Origin: Moorena producens 3L
GTDB taxonomy: Bacteria > Cyanobacteriota > Cyanobacteriia > Cyanobacteriales > Coleofasciculaceae
Direction of reading: 5' to 3'
NCBI RefSeq assembly: GCF_000211815.1
Contig: NZ_GL890975.1
Location: 37,786 to 101,785, forward strand
Length of the DNA: 64,000 bases
In this document: positions 53,864 to 62,891 of the stretch, piece by piece
Numbering within the stretch: position 1 is the first letter of the stretch
Layout: every line of letters begins with the position of its first letter
Program-made: the position numbers and the translations under genes
The notes under the pieces: model-generated
Told to the model about the DNA's origin: nothing
Databases searched by the model: none
Seen by the model: only the letters and a program-made list of their open reading frames with translations

Positions 53864-54104
53864 TTGCCTCTACTCTCTCCAGCTTATTGCCATTGAGTCT
53901 ACTTTAAAAGTTTTGATTTGATTCGCTCACCAAAAAGACTTCTGCTTGTAGAGGGCTGGGATTGGAGTCTTTGACCGAGCACCCATTTCGGGTAACTACC
54001 ATTTAACCAAAGCGTCCCACTACTGGGATTTTCACCTTTTCTTTTCAGGTCACTGCGTCTACATAATTCTAACACAAAGCCGCCCTAGAAGAACGGGGTT
54101 TCAG
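53739..54104 (-). mobile_element. Non-autonomous IS200/IS605-like element (no tnpB), ~365 bp
   Basis: On the minus strand it begins with an end hairpin (GAAACCCCGTTCTTCTAGGG) and finishes with AATCCTCGCACCAAAAGGCC then GGGGAGTGTCAAC. The last bases match the right ends of the elements at 40678 and 48096. The interior has no transposase but resembles the RNA-rich tail region of such elements. It separates CPBP from DUF3326. Confidence 0.6.
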
Positions 54105-55198
54105 ACCCAATTTTTTGATGATAGGGATGGACTCAGAGCGTTAGGACTGATCCCAGCACGATGGGTAACCAGCAAGCCTAGAGCCTCTAAATATGAGTTT
54201 ACTCGTATTGCTTTAATTCCCAAAGGTTCTGGAGGTACTTCCATGGTAGTTTGGTTTTCTTCAACGGCAATGATCTGGGTTTGCAACTGGCTAAAGCTTA
54301 ACATTGCACTACCACCACAGGCGGTTGCTGGTATGACAATGGCATCTACATCATCAGCCCAAATGTCCCCTGGTTTTGAGGAAATCGTTTGAGAATCTGG
54401 ATTAGCAAGGGAGGAGGGGGAATTTTTTTGGTTGACCACAAATTGGGGAGCGCGACTCAATCCTACTAAAACACAGGGTAAGAAGGTATAGCCCAATTCC
54501 TCTGCTGCTGAACGAGGTGACAATTTAGGATCGATGGGTAAAGGCATCAATGCTGGTGCATGAGCACAGGGAATTTGAAAGGTACGAACAATCAAGTGAC
54601 TGATAATGGCTTCAGCACCAGCCAGGGGGTCTACGCCTCGACCATGACGGTAATCTTGCAATGCTTCACTATCAAAGTCATCGGGAAAACGCACTACTAC
54701 TGCGATCGCATCTGCTCCAGCTTGCTCAATCAGGACTTGGGCTGCTCGCAATAAACTATCGGGATTTCCAATTGTTCCCCAACTGGCTCCAGATGCTGCT
54801 GTGCGCAGTTCTACATTTAAGGGAGCATCTGTAACTACGTAGTCGGTTAGATTCAGTCCTAGGGTAGCTCTGGTGGCATCTGCTGCTTGTAGGTGTCTCA
54901 AACGTAATTCCGGTTCAATCCCCTGATCCAGGAGTAATCCCACCCGGTTCTGATGTACAGGGCGTAATCCCCAGGATCCAGCGGCAAATTTGTCAAGGCC
55001 ATAGCCTTCTACATAGAAGGCGTTGGGTAAGTTCCAGTACAACTGGGCACCATTGAGGACATTGGGATGGGTGATTAAGCGATCGCAAACTTGTGCGATC
55101 GCTCTAGCTACTGGCAAGGCATCCCCGGCATAGCCACCAATCGACGCTCCTACACCAGTAGGAATGATTAAAACAACGGTATAGGGACGCTGATTCAC
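54101..55198 (-). CDS. DUF3326 family protein
   Basis: A 365-residue protein conserved in cyanobacteria and plants, recognised as DUF3326 by its overall sequence: VLIIPTGVGASIGGYAGDAL near the N-terminus, HPNVLNGAQLYWNLPNAFYV, and VIPATACGGSAMLSFSQLQT near the C-terminus. No enzyme function is known to me. It has no signal peptide and no long hydrophobic helix, so it is probably soluble. Its start overlaps the stop of the upstream 61-residue gene by 4 nt, so the two are likely co-translated. Its 3' end touches the non-autonomous IS605-like element, and the last residues (SLSSKNWV) may be partly affected. Confidence 0.85.
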   Translation of the reverse strand: MNQRPYTVVLIIPTGVGASIGGYAGDALPVARAIAQVCDRLITHPNVLNGAQLYWNLPNAFYVEGYGLDKFAAGSWGLRPVHQNRVGLLLDQGIEPELRLRHLQAADATRATLGLNLTDYVVTDAPLNVELRTAASGASWGTIGNPDSLLRAAQVLIEQAGADAIAVVVRFPDDFDSEALQDYRHGRGVDPLAGAEAIISHLIVRTFQIPCAHAPALMPLPIDPKLSPRSAAEELGYTFLPCVLVGLSRAPQFVVNQKNSPSSLANPDSQTISSKPGDIWADDVDAIVIPATACGGSAMLSFSQLQTQIIAVEENQTTMEVPPEPLGIKAIRVNSYLEALGLLVTHRAGISPNALSPSLSSKNWV

Positions 55199-55380
55199 TT
55201 ACTATTGACTGATTTAGTTACAATAGCTTCTACCGTAGCTTTCTCCTGCTCAGGGTCTACATGAGTAACCGCCCAGCGCAGGGGTTCTCCCCGTTCTTGT
55301 AGTTCTGCTTCAATGGCTTGGTGCAGTTCCTTAGGGGACTCTTGGAGGTCAATTTCTGCAGTAATGAAATGGGTTGTCAT
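55195..55380 (-). CDS. Small conserved hypothetical protein
   Basis: A 61-residue acidic soluble protein, MTTHFITAEIDLQESPKELH to KATVEAIVTKSVNSK. Its regular strand-helix-strand pattern and the 4-nt overlap with the DUF3326 gene suggest a real co-expressed gene. I do not recognise a family. It has no cysteines and no membrane segment. The function may be linked to DUF3326, which is itself unknown. Confidence 0.7.
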   Translation of the reverse strand: MTTHFITAEIDLQESPKELHQAIEAELQERGEPLRWAVTHVDPEQEKATVEAIVTKSVNSK

Positions 55381-55426
55381 TGTTTTCTCCCTAATTCTAA
55401 TTAGGATAATCTGGCTATCCTAATCT

Positions 55427-55745
55427 ATGTGACATACTCCCACACTGAATCAGAGATTACAGTGTGGGCTTCTTGCCAACTCCACCCAACGGTTCGGATG
55501 CTCGGCAAGCTTTATTGACGACACGGGATGCCCCTCCGCACCGGAACAATACAACTCGTTCTATTTTTCAGTTAGTAGGTGGCGGTTAGCTCTTAATTTG
55601 ACTACCCTACTATTTTCATCATAGACGGTAACAAAGTATCAAAGTTCGTTTCCGCCATTCATCCCACGCCAACCTTGCTCCTAGGGAGCCGCTACGCGAA
55701 CGGTGCGGACGTGGGGCATAAGCGCGGATGAAGCTAACCATTCAG
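55427..55745 (-). mobile_element. Non-autonomous IS200/IS605-like element (no tnpB), ~319 bp
   Basis: On the minus strand the right-end hairpin is CCCACACTGTAATCTCTGAT then TCAGTGTGGG, followed by AGTATGTCAC. The left end (55690-55745) has CCCCACGTCCGCACC pairing with a GGTTGGCGTGGG arm; this hairpin is itself interrupted by a short repeat (CCGCTACGCGAACG, 55688-55701). No transposase is present between the ends. Confidence 0.6.
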
Positions 55746-55791
55746 TCTAGCTATTAGGCTAATGGTATTTGATTATATAGCAGCATAGACC

Positions 55792-56115
55792 TTATGAAGG
55801 CTGACCAAACTGCCGGTCATACACTTCATCTTCTTTTGAGGTGTCAAATTTCAGGTTAGAGCGGGGATAAGCTACACACAGCAGCACATAGCCTTCTGCT
55901 TGGAGTTCTGGCCCTAAACCCATACCATCGGTTTGGTCTACACTGCCTTCTGCTACTCGTTTGGCAGCGCAAGTGGTACAGACTCCAGCCGTGCAGGAAC
56001 TGGGTAAATCTATCCCCGCCCCATAGGCAGCTTCAAGAATTTTTTGATCCTCTGGCACCTCTATAGTGTATGTGTTGCCTTCGTGATTAAATTCGACGGT
56101 GTAAGTCTTGGGCAT
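55792..56115 (-). CDS. Plant-type [2Fe-2S] ferredoxin
   Basis: A 107-residue soluble ferredoxin. Cluster ligands lie in SSCTAGVCTTCAAK (C-x4-C-x2-C) with the fourth Cys in YVLLCVAYPRS. It carries electrons from photosystem I or to reductases. The C-terminal tail (KFDTSKEDEVYDRQFGQPS) is a few residues longer than the classic PetF of 97-99 residues, as in some isoforms used for special partners. It is monocistronic, flanked by a mobile element downstream and a long intergenic region upstream. The fold call is certain; which isoform it is cannot be told from sequence alone. Confidence 0.94.
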   Translation of the reverse strand: MPKTYTVEFNHEGNTYTIEVPEDQKILEAAYGAGIDLPSSCTAGVCTTCAAKRVAEGSVDQTDGMGLGPELQAEGYVLLCVAYPRSNLKFDTSKEDEVYDRQFGQPS

Positions 56116-56966
56116 TGTATCAATTAAAAGCTGGATTCTCCGAATCCTATGAATAGGACAGGGAGGGTCACTGGCTTATTTTAGCGCTTTGTGGCATCCA
56201 AATTAAGCTGCTGCCTTCATTGGTCAATTGACTTGAGTACAAGGGACAACTCTATATTAGAATTTGGGCTAATTGTCAATATCATGGTGATCTAATCCCA
56301 ATTCTTACGGCTCACACGGCTACAGATCAATTTCAGATGGCCATCTCCCCATCTGCATCTGTCATCTTACGGCGAAGTCTGGCGTTCCGTCAGTCAAGTA
56401 ATGAATAGGAGTAGAGTGGGCATCCTGCCCGCCGGAAAATCTATTGAAACTGGCAAGATGCCAGTTCCACGCCTGATGCCCATTCTACAGGTGCGACCCG
56501 TGGCGAATTTAATAATTAGATGCGGAAAGCGCACCTACGCTTCAAATCATTCCATTATTAAGCAACGCCCGAAGCCTAGTATTGACTAGAGAATATTAGT
56601 CCTGACGTCATTGCTAAACAGTAGAATCAGGTTCTTAATGAAGTGTTGTCAACAGCTGAGTAGGTGATCTGTTTACTGTAATTGATTGGTTGATCAATCT
56701 TGCTTGGATTTGGCAAAATTTTTTTGACTTATTCGCTGTTTTATGATAAACACTGATTTGATTCATCGACAATTGTTGACTAAACGCAATTTAAGGATTA
56801 TACCTCTGGGGAAAATCATCCTTAAATCCTGATCAGGTCTGAGATAAACATTAGTTAAGTTTCCGCAGATTTTTATTTAAAAAAGTTATTACAAAAAAGA
56901 ACTAAATTGTCCGGAAAGATCTAGCTTAATAAGAATATGTATTTAGTGCATAACTACAGCTATTCT
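56116..56966. other. Long intergenic region with dispersed repeats
   Basis: No gene is seen in ~850 nt. A palindromic repeat (56489-56536) starts AGGTGCGACCCGTGGCGAAT and ends GCGCACCT; a related copy breaks the transposase at 63066. A short GGCATCCTGCC / GGCAAGATGCC pair (56418-56465) is another inverted repeat. The ferredoxin promoter is expected near 56116-56250. Confidence 0.6.
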
Positions 56967-56975
56967 AAATCATTT

Positions 56976-58710
56976 GGGTGCGGCTCTTTTAAAAGTACGG
57001 TAGACTAGATCTCAGTAAAACTGACAAATTAGTCAGAGTAATAGTTTGAGTCAATACCTCCTGGTGGGTGACCAGCTGAAAAAGTCAGCAGTAGTTCAGG
57101 AAAAGTTTGGACCTATGCAACCATCGATCTCAAATGAAGACATGTTTTTCTCACAAGCGCGAGAGCTATTTGAAGAAATAGTGGACTGGCTGGGTTCAGA
57201 TAGTGTTTGCGGTTTACAACATGGGGAATTAGAGAGTAAACTGCTTGAAAACGGATACGAACTATTAAGACGACTGCTGCAAGGTTACTTCGACAGACGA
57301 AGTGATGACGAGATCGAAGGAGAATGCTTAGGTAACGACGAAGCCAAGAGAACCCATAAGAAGAGATTTACAAGGAAGCTGACAACAATATTTGGCACGA
57401 TCATCGCCAATCGAATCGGTTATGGTGGACGAAAAATAACTTCCCTCAACCCACTCGATGCCGAGTTAAACCTACCAGTAGAAAAATACTCCCACGGACT
57501 GAGAGAGCGAGTGGCTGTCGAAGTAGCTCGTTCAGGGTTTGGCGAAACAGTCGAAATCATACAGAAAACAACAGCCGCAAAAGTTGGTAAGCGACAAGTT
57601 GAACAATTGGCTGATCAAAGTGCTTGTGACTTTGATCAATTCTATGCTCATCAACAAGCACAATCGGTTGAATTGAAGGAGACGGGGGAAATAGTAGTTA
57701 TTAGTGTGGATGGCAAGGGTGTTGTCATGCGTACAGAAGACTTACGTGCTCCCACGCAAAAAAGAGCGCTGGCAAATAGCAAGAAGTTAAATAAACGATT
57801 AACTAAGGGGGAAAAACGCAATTCAAAGCGAATGGCAACAGTGGCTTCAGTTTATACCATCAACCCTTTTGTTCGTACACCTCAACAAATTGTCAGCACA
57901 GAAGAAGAACACAAAAAAATCAAACGACCCAAACCAATCGGTAAGCGTGTTTGGGCAAGTTTAGTTAAAGAACCATCACTTGTTATAAAAGAAGCTTTTG
58001 ACGAGGCATTACACCGCGACCCCAATCAACACAAGCGTTTTTGCGCTCTGGTCGATGGTAACAAGACACAATTATCGCGCTTTGAAAAAATTTGCTCGCG
58101 AACACCATCTCAAGTTAACGATTGTCCTGGATATTATTCATGTGATTGAGTATCTGTGGAAGGCTGCATTTGCCTTCTATTCGGACACTAGTCAACAAGC
58201 CGAAGTTTGGGTTAGTAAACGTTTACTGCTGATCCTTGAAGGTAAATCGAGTACAGTTGCTGGGGGTATGCGTGGTAGCGCTACAAAGCGCCAACTTTCT
58301 GCATCACAACGTCAGCCAGTGGATAAGTGTGCCAGATATTTACTCAACAACGCTGCTTACCTCAAATACCACGATTACTTGAAAGCTGGTCTTCCCATTG
58401 CCACTGGGGTTATTGAGGGCGCTTGTCGTCACTTAATCAAAGACAGGATGGACATTACCGGGGCTAGATGGAGTCTTATGGGTGCTGAGGCGGTTTTACG
58501 TCTGCGCTCGCTTTATGTTAGCGGTGATTGGCAAGAGTATTGGCCCTTTCACTTAAAGCAAGAGCATAAACGTAATCACTTGTCTTTGTACAAAGATGGC
58601 CTTCCTTTGATGAAACGACTAATTCAAGCTCGTTGCTCTATTACTGCTCCTCCTACTCTTCCGATACCTCTCTAAACCTGACCAAACGTCTTTCCAAAAG
58701 AGCCACACCC
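56976..58710 (+). mobile_element. ISKra4-family insertion sequence, 1735 bp
   Basis: Terminal inverted repeats start GGGTGCGGCTCTTTT on the left and GGGTGTGGCTCTTTT (reverse complement) on the right. A 9-bp direct repeat AAATCATTT flanks both ends (56967-56975 and 58711-58719), so this is a recent, complete insertion. Confidence 0.9.
57046..58675 (+). CDS. ISKra4-family transposase in two frames (frameshift or recoding)
   Basis: The first frame (57046-58149, TTG start; an ATG lies at 57115) encodes the N-terminal ~345 residues with GDEAKRTHKKRF-like basic regions and the first catalytic Asp in VVISVDGKGVVMR. The second frame (from about 58080 to 58675) continues RALKKFAREHHLKLTIVLDI, IHVIEYLW and GVIEGACRHLIKDRMDITGA with the last acidic residue. 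The join needs a +1 shift near CAATTATCGCGC (~58065-58080), just before an A-rich run. Some members of this family use two frames, so it may be recoding; equally it could be a one-base insertion. The whole element is otherwise intact, with perfect-looking ends. I lean slightly to mutation. Confidence 0.82.
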
Positions 58711-58719
58711 AAATCATTT

Positions 58720-59173
58720 GTAAACTATGCAAAATCATAAATCGTTGCTGGCTAAGGGTTATAGCTATATCTTTGGCCAGTAAATTTCACGAAATATATA
58801 TAATTGTAATAGTACTTTTGGCTAATCAACTAGTTTAAAATTATCAATCGTTGCTCGCTAAAAATTAATTAAATAATATACTACAAAAAAAATAAATAAC
58901 TAAATCGTATTTATTTTTAGGAGTGGGCTTCGATGGTCCTGTTGATCTCAGTCTCTCCCCGCTACACTTTGTTCAAGTTTGAATTTAAACGGCAGGAAAG
59001 TGAGTAAAGGGGAGATTTTGTGTCTATTTTGTATAGGGGTTAATGGGGTTAGGTAAATTTTTTAGGGAACAGGGAACAGGGAACAGGGAACAGGGAACAG
59101 GGAACAGATAAGAGGGGAAAAATCCTGTGTACCTGATTATAATACAAACCGCTATAGTAAAGCTAAAAAATAT
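58720..59173. repeat. AT-rich intergenic region with heptamer array GGAACAG
   Basis: Six copies of the 7-nt unit GGAACAG lie at 59065-59107. The rest is AT-rich with no gene seen. It separates the ISKra4 and ISL3 elements. Confidence 0.85.
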
Positions 59174-60613
59174 GGTTCTTCAGTACCTAGTATGCTAAAC
59201 TAATAATTTAAGTCGTTAATACACTAAAAAAAATGCATCAAATTATAGCCCAAAATGTAGCTTTATTTAAATTATAAAGATGAGCTATTATTAACTAGAA
59301 CTATCAGGGAAGTAACTTGAATATATATTTGTTATTATGAAATCACAAAAGGAAGGAAATTAAAGTGCTGACAGAACTTCTGGATATAAAAGGGGTAAAA
59401 GTTGGTTCGCGTCACCAGCACAAAGGGATTGGAATAATTTTACAGATTGAGTCAATCAGTAATGAAAGCATCTGTACTCAGTGTGGGACAAAAAGTTATA
59501 AATTACATCAAAATCATCGATATATAATTAAAGATTTGCCTTGGGGAGAGTCCCCAGTATTTTTGGAAATAAATAGACGACAGTTTAAATGTCAAAAATG
59601 TAAAAAACCGTTCAGTGAAAAGTTAGATTTCGTCAGGAAAAGAAGAAAATATACTAAAAGGTTGGCTGAGACAACCCTAAAAGAAGTTTTAAGAAGTGAT
59701 ATAAGAAGTGTAGCCCAAAAAGGATTAGTGACAACAGAAGAAATAGAAAGAATGTTAAAAGATGCCAGGTCAGACTTGCCCAAATCTCCACCTAAAAATT
59801 TGAAAAAGCTAGGAATTGATGAAATAGCTCTGGTTAAAGGTAAAGGCAATTATTGTGCAGTATTAATAGATTTAGAGAAGTCAGTATTAATTCAAATATT
59901 AGAAGGAAGAACACAATTAGAAATCAAAAATTTTTTGATTAAATGGGGTAGAGAGGTCTTAGATAAGATAGAAGAGGTTAGTATTGATTTATGGCAAGGA
60001 TACAAAAGCTTAGTTTTAGAATTAATGCCCAATGCTCAAGTTGTAGCCGACAGATTTCATGTAATGGTACAAATAAATCAAGAACTAGACTCACAAATAA
60101 AACTCGAAAAAACTCAATTAACAACTTTACTAAAAAACGCTAAAACCAAGTCAGATAAATAAAATCATAAACAGAGTTTAGAGAAACTTAAAAAAAGTAA
60201 ATATGCCCTTTTTAAAAATGAAAAATATTTGACGAAAAAACAAAGTCAGAAACTAGCTCAAGTGAAATAAGTTTCTCCAAGCCTTAAAACTATGCACGAA
60301 TTTAAAGAAAAAATTCGCCAAATTTTTGATGAAACAAATGATTGGTTAGATGGGCTATTCAAATTAGGTACATGGTTATCAGAAGCGCAAAATTATTTTC
60401 CGAAAAGCCGGAATACTATTATTCGTTGGTTAGATGAAATTATCGCATACTTTGATAACAGAACAACTAGTGGGGTGGTTGAGGGTATTAATAACAAATT
60501 AAAAGTTATTAAACGTTCAGCTTATGGATTCAGAAACTTTAAAAACTTTCAATCCAGATGTTTACTTAATTGGAATTTTAACTAATAGTTTAGCATACTA
60601 GGTACTGAAGAAC
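59174..60613 (+). mobile_element. ISL3-family insertion sequence, 1440 bp
   Basis: Perfect 29-bp terminal inverted repeats: 59174-59202 begins GGTTCTTCAGTACCTAGTAT and the right end at 60585-60613 is its exact reverse complement. No exact 8-bp target duplication is seen in the flanks (AAAAATAT versus GAATATTA). It carries one transposase gene with two stops. Confidence 0.92.
59365..60585 (+). pseudogene. ISL3 transposase with two in-frame stop codons
   Basis: One frame of 407 codons encodes an ISL3 transposase. It has an N-terminal zinc finger CTQCGTKSYKLHQNHRY with FKCQKCKKPF, the helix-turn-helix, and DDE residues around LKKLGIDEIALVKGKGNY (Asp), QVVADRFHVM (Asp) and the C-terminal VVEGINNKLKVIKRSAYGFR (Glu). 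TAA stops at 60160-60162 and 60268-60270 interrupt the insertion region between the second Asp and the Glu. There is no frame change. Because the terminal repeats are perfect, the element could still be mobilised in trans. Confidence 0.9.
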
Positions 60614-60645
60614 CGAATATTATAAGCGGACTTAATGGAATCAGC

Positions 60646-61551
60646 ATGAACAGCAATCTTACCTTTCTTGGTCTCGGCGTTATGGGTGGATATATGGCAG
60701 CCAATCTTGCCCGTAGTGATTATTCCACCAGTAATTACCCCACTATGGCTTGGAATCGCACCCCCGGTCGTCCAGGAGTCAAGATTGCTGCTGATGCTGG
60801 AGCCAAGGTAGTCTCATCGATCCGGGAAGCCGTCGAGTCAGCTGACATCATTTTTTCTTGCTTGGGGGATGTCCCAGATGTGGAAGCGGTTATGCTGGGA
60901 GCTGAGGGAGTGGCTGAGTATGCCAAACCCGATACCCTAATTGTGGATTTCACCACCATTGGAGCAAATGCAGCCCAGGGAATCAGTGGGGAACTAAAGA
61001 AGCACAACCTACGTTTTCTGGATGCACCAGTTTCCGGTGGGGATATCGGAGCCAAAAATGGGACCCTAACCATTATGCTTGGAGGCGACCAGAAGGACTT
61101 CGAGGAGTGTAAACCCCTACTGGAAATTCTTGGCAAAACCATTCGCCTGTGCGGTCCGGTGGGCAGCGGTCAAGCCGTTAAACTGTGCAACCAGGTGCTT
61201 TGTTCTGTCCATATGGTAGCCCTATGCGAGGCAATGAAGTTGGCAGAACATCAAGGAATTGACCCTAATTTAGTTATTGAGGTTTGTAGCACAGGTGCTG
61301 CTGGGTCATGGGCGTTATCCAACTTAGGGCAACAAGTGGCTGAGTCTGACTTTGAGCCTGGTTTCATGATTAAGCACATGGTCAAAGACCTCAGGCTTGT
61401 ACTCGAAAGCCTCCAGTCTTCTAGTCTGGATTTGGCTGGAGTTGAATTAGCTGACCGTCTTTTCAAAGTTGTTCAACAACTTGACAGTGGTAAAGGAGGT
61501 GAACAGGGAACTCAAGCAATGATTCGTGCTTACGGCGAACTCAGAAGCTGA
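60646..61551 (+). CDS. NAD(P)-dependent beta-hydroxyacid dehydrogenase (3-hydroxyisobutyrate dehydrogenase family)
   Basis: A 301-residue enzyme with an N-terminal Rossmann motif FLGLGVMGGYMAANLA, the substrate signature FLDAPVSGGDIGAKNGTLTI, and the catalytic lysine in GSGQAVKLCNQV. Members reduce or oxidise small hydroxyacids or semialdehydes (3-hydroxyisobutyrate, tartronate semialdehyde, succinic or glyoxylate semialdehyde). The exact substrate cannot be told; cyanobacterial homologues are often glyoxylate/succinic-semialdehyde reductases. Length is normal. The gene begins 33 nt after the ISL3 right end, so its native promoter may have been displaced. Confidence 0.92.
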   Translation: MNSNLTFLGLGVMGGYMAANLARSDYSTSNYPTMAWNRTPGRPGVKIAADAGAKVVSSIREAVESADIIFSCLGDVPDVEAVMLGAEGVAEYAKPDTLIVDFTTIGANAAQGISGELKKHNLRFLDAPVSGGDIGAKNGTLTIMLGGDQKDFEECKPLLEILGKTIRLCGPVGSGQAVKLCNQVLCSVHMVALCEAMKLAEHQGIDPNLVIEVCSTGAAGSWALSNLGQQVAESDFEPGFMIKHMVKDLRLVLESLQSSSLDLAGVELADRLFKVVQQLDSGKGGEQGTQAMIRAYGELRS

Positions 61552-61577
61552 AGGATGATGGCTTTAACAAAACTCGC

Positions 61578-62003
61578 TATCCATCCCCAGCTTCTTTAAA
61601 GCTGGGGATGGATAGCGAGACCGATTCGTGATATAATAAAATTGGTCGATGACCCGCCTGACTGACTAAAAGGCTACCTATTGATAGAAGGTATACAAAG
61701 TACTAGCAGAGCTCAGGGAAGAGACTTGCCCCGGCTGGTTAGCCATAGATGCTGTAATTCCAAGGTAAGTCTGTCGTCAAACTATACGTCTGCGGAAGGC
61801 GGATGTCTGCCTGTGGACGCTGAGTAAGACCAATTCTAGCAGGCGCGCGCCTCCAAGGCCGGGTTCCCCGGCCTTGGGTCGCGCCTCTGGTTGAGGCGTC
61901 GGGGACGCGCGCGGGAAGCCCGAAAGACGAATAAAACCGTCCCTGAGTTGACCTGAGAATTGGAAGCCCCAACCTCAGCGAAGCAGGTTGGGGTACTTCA
62001 CGC
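61578..62003 (+). mobile_element. Non-autonomous IS200/IS605-like element (no tnpB) with GC-rich palindrome
   Basis: The left hairpin CTATCCATCCCCAGC / GCTGGGGATGGATAG lies at 61578-61616. The right-end hairpin CCCCAACCTCAGCGAAGCAG then GTTGGGG lies at 61967-61993. Between them there is no transposase. A GC-rich palindrome (61842-61914, containing CCAAGGCCGGGTTCCCCGGC then CTTGG) is inserted in the tail. The right end forms the 3' end of the response-regulator gene. Confidence 0.58.
61842..61914. repeat. GC-rich palindromic repeat
   Basis: GGCGCGCGCCTCCAAGGCCG then GGTTCCCCGGCCTTGG and a second arm with GGGACGCGCGCG. The composition is strikingly GC-rich against the surroundings. It interrupts a sequence that would otherwise read through the element tail. 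Confidence 0.7.
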
Positions 62004-62388
62004 TAGTAGCGGTGATACCAAGTATTTCTTGAGATTTTTCCAAAACTTGATCAGGGTCAAAGGGTTTAGTGAGGTACATATCTGTGCCGACCTCTTTGCC
62101 CTTTTGTTTATCAAACTCCTGTCCCTTAGCCGTTAGCATGATCACATAAATATCTTTGATACACAGAACATTTTTGATCTGATTACAGACATCAAAACCA
62201 CTCATTTTCGGCATCATTAAATCTAGAAATACCAGATTAGGTTGCTCTGACTTAACTTGCTCTAGAGCATCTTCACCATCCTCAGCGGTGAGTAATTCTA
62301 CCCCTTCATCTTCCAGGTCTTCCAGGGTTTGCTCGATCAGCAGTCTCATATAAGGTTCATCATCAACGATCAAGATTTTTTTAGTCAT
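61975..62388 (-). CDS. CheY-like single-domain response regulator
   Basis: A receiver domain of about 137 residues from MTKKILIVDDEPYMRLLIEQ (the longer frame from 62412 adds MLYPADYS and is less likely). It has the acidic pair DDE, the phospho-Asp in LVFLDLMMPKMSGFDV, the Thr/Ser in IYVIMLTAKGQE, and the Lys in DMYLTKPFDPDQV. With no output domain it probably passes signals by protein contact. The last ~10 residues (SVKYPNLLR) are encoded by the right-end hairpin of the IS605-like element, so the natural tail after ILGITAT was replaced. A partner kinase is not in the window. Confidence 0.9.
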   Translation of the reverse strand: MTKKILIVDDEPYMRLLIEQTLEDLEDEGVELLTAEDGEDALEQVKSEQPNLVFLDLMMPKMSGFDVCNQIKNVLCIKDIYVIMLTAKGQEFDKQKGKEVGTDMYLTKPFDPDQVLEKSQEILGITATSVKYPNLLR

Positions 62389-62891
62389 AGAGTAGTCTGC
62401 TGGGTAAAGCATTACCTGTTTCTACACCAATTAATTTACTTGATCAAGTGAGGTATTCCGGATGCTTTGCTAGTAAATCGGTAGGGTGTTTTAGGCATTG
62501 ATTAATTAATCAGGGATAAGTATTCAAGCCGACACGATCTGAAAGTCGCTGTAGCTAAAGTACGACAAAAAAGTCCCCACACCAAATGGCAATGGGGGCA
62601 ATACTGCAGTTGCTATCGTTGCCTGAAACTAATAATGCCCTGTATCAAAACCTGATCAAGCCAACAGTCTTTTCACTGTTTAACTGATCGGGGAGTTTGA
62701 GGGGTCTATCCATCCCCATCCCTATGCAGGGGTGGGGATGGATAGACCCCTGGCCGTAGGCCACGCTACGCGAACAAATATTTAGCGATGACTTGACGAC
62801 TTATCGCCAAATATATATCCCTCTTTTGTCACTCTCCGAGAAGTAAAATAAGAGAATAAACAGATTGGGTAGCTCAAAGGTAGATAGGGCA
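62389..62891. other. Intergenic region with end-type hairpin and short repeat
   Basis: No gene is seen. A strong hairpin at 62702-62751 (GGGGTCTATCCATCCCCA / TGGGGATGGATAGACCCC) resembles the left end of the IS605-like element at 61578. It is followed directly by a short palindromic repeat (62752-62776, GGCCGTAGGCCACGCTACGC then GAAC). Confidence 0.65.

Noticed and set aside
56401..56589. Short frame (62 residues) as a gene
   Set aside because: It runs through inverted repeats and has no family resemblance or ribosome-binding site.
39946..60270. Stop-codon reassignment of TAA, because isolated TAA codons interrupt a tnpB and an ISL3 transposase
   Set aside because: Host genes here end normally at TAA (for example curC and curH), so pseudogene decay is simpler.
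61739..61972. Arg/Pro-rich 77-residue frame on the minus strand
   Set aside because: It translates the GC-rich palindrome and element tail; composition is repeat-driven.
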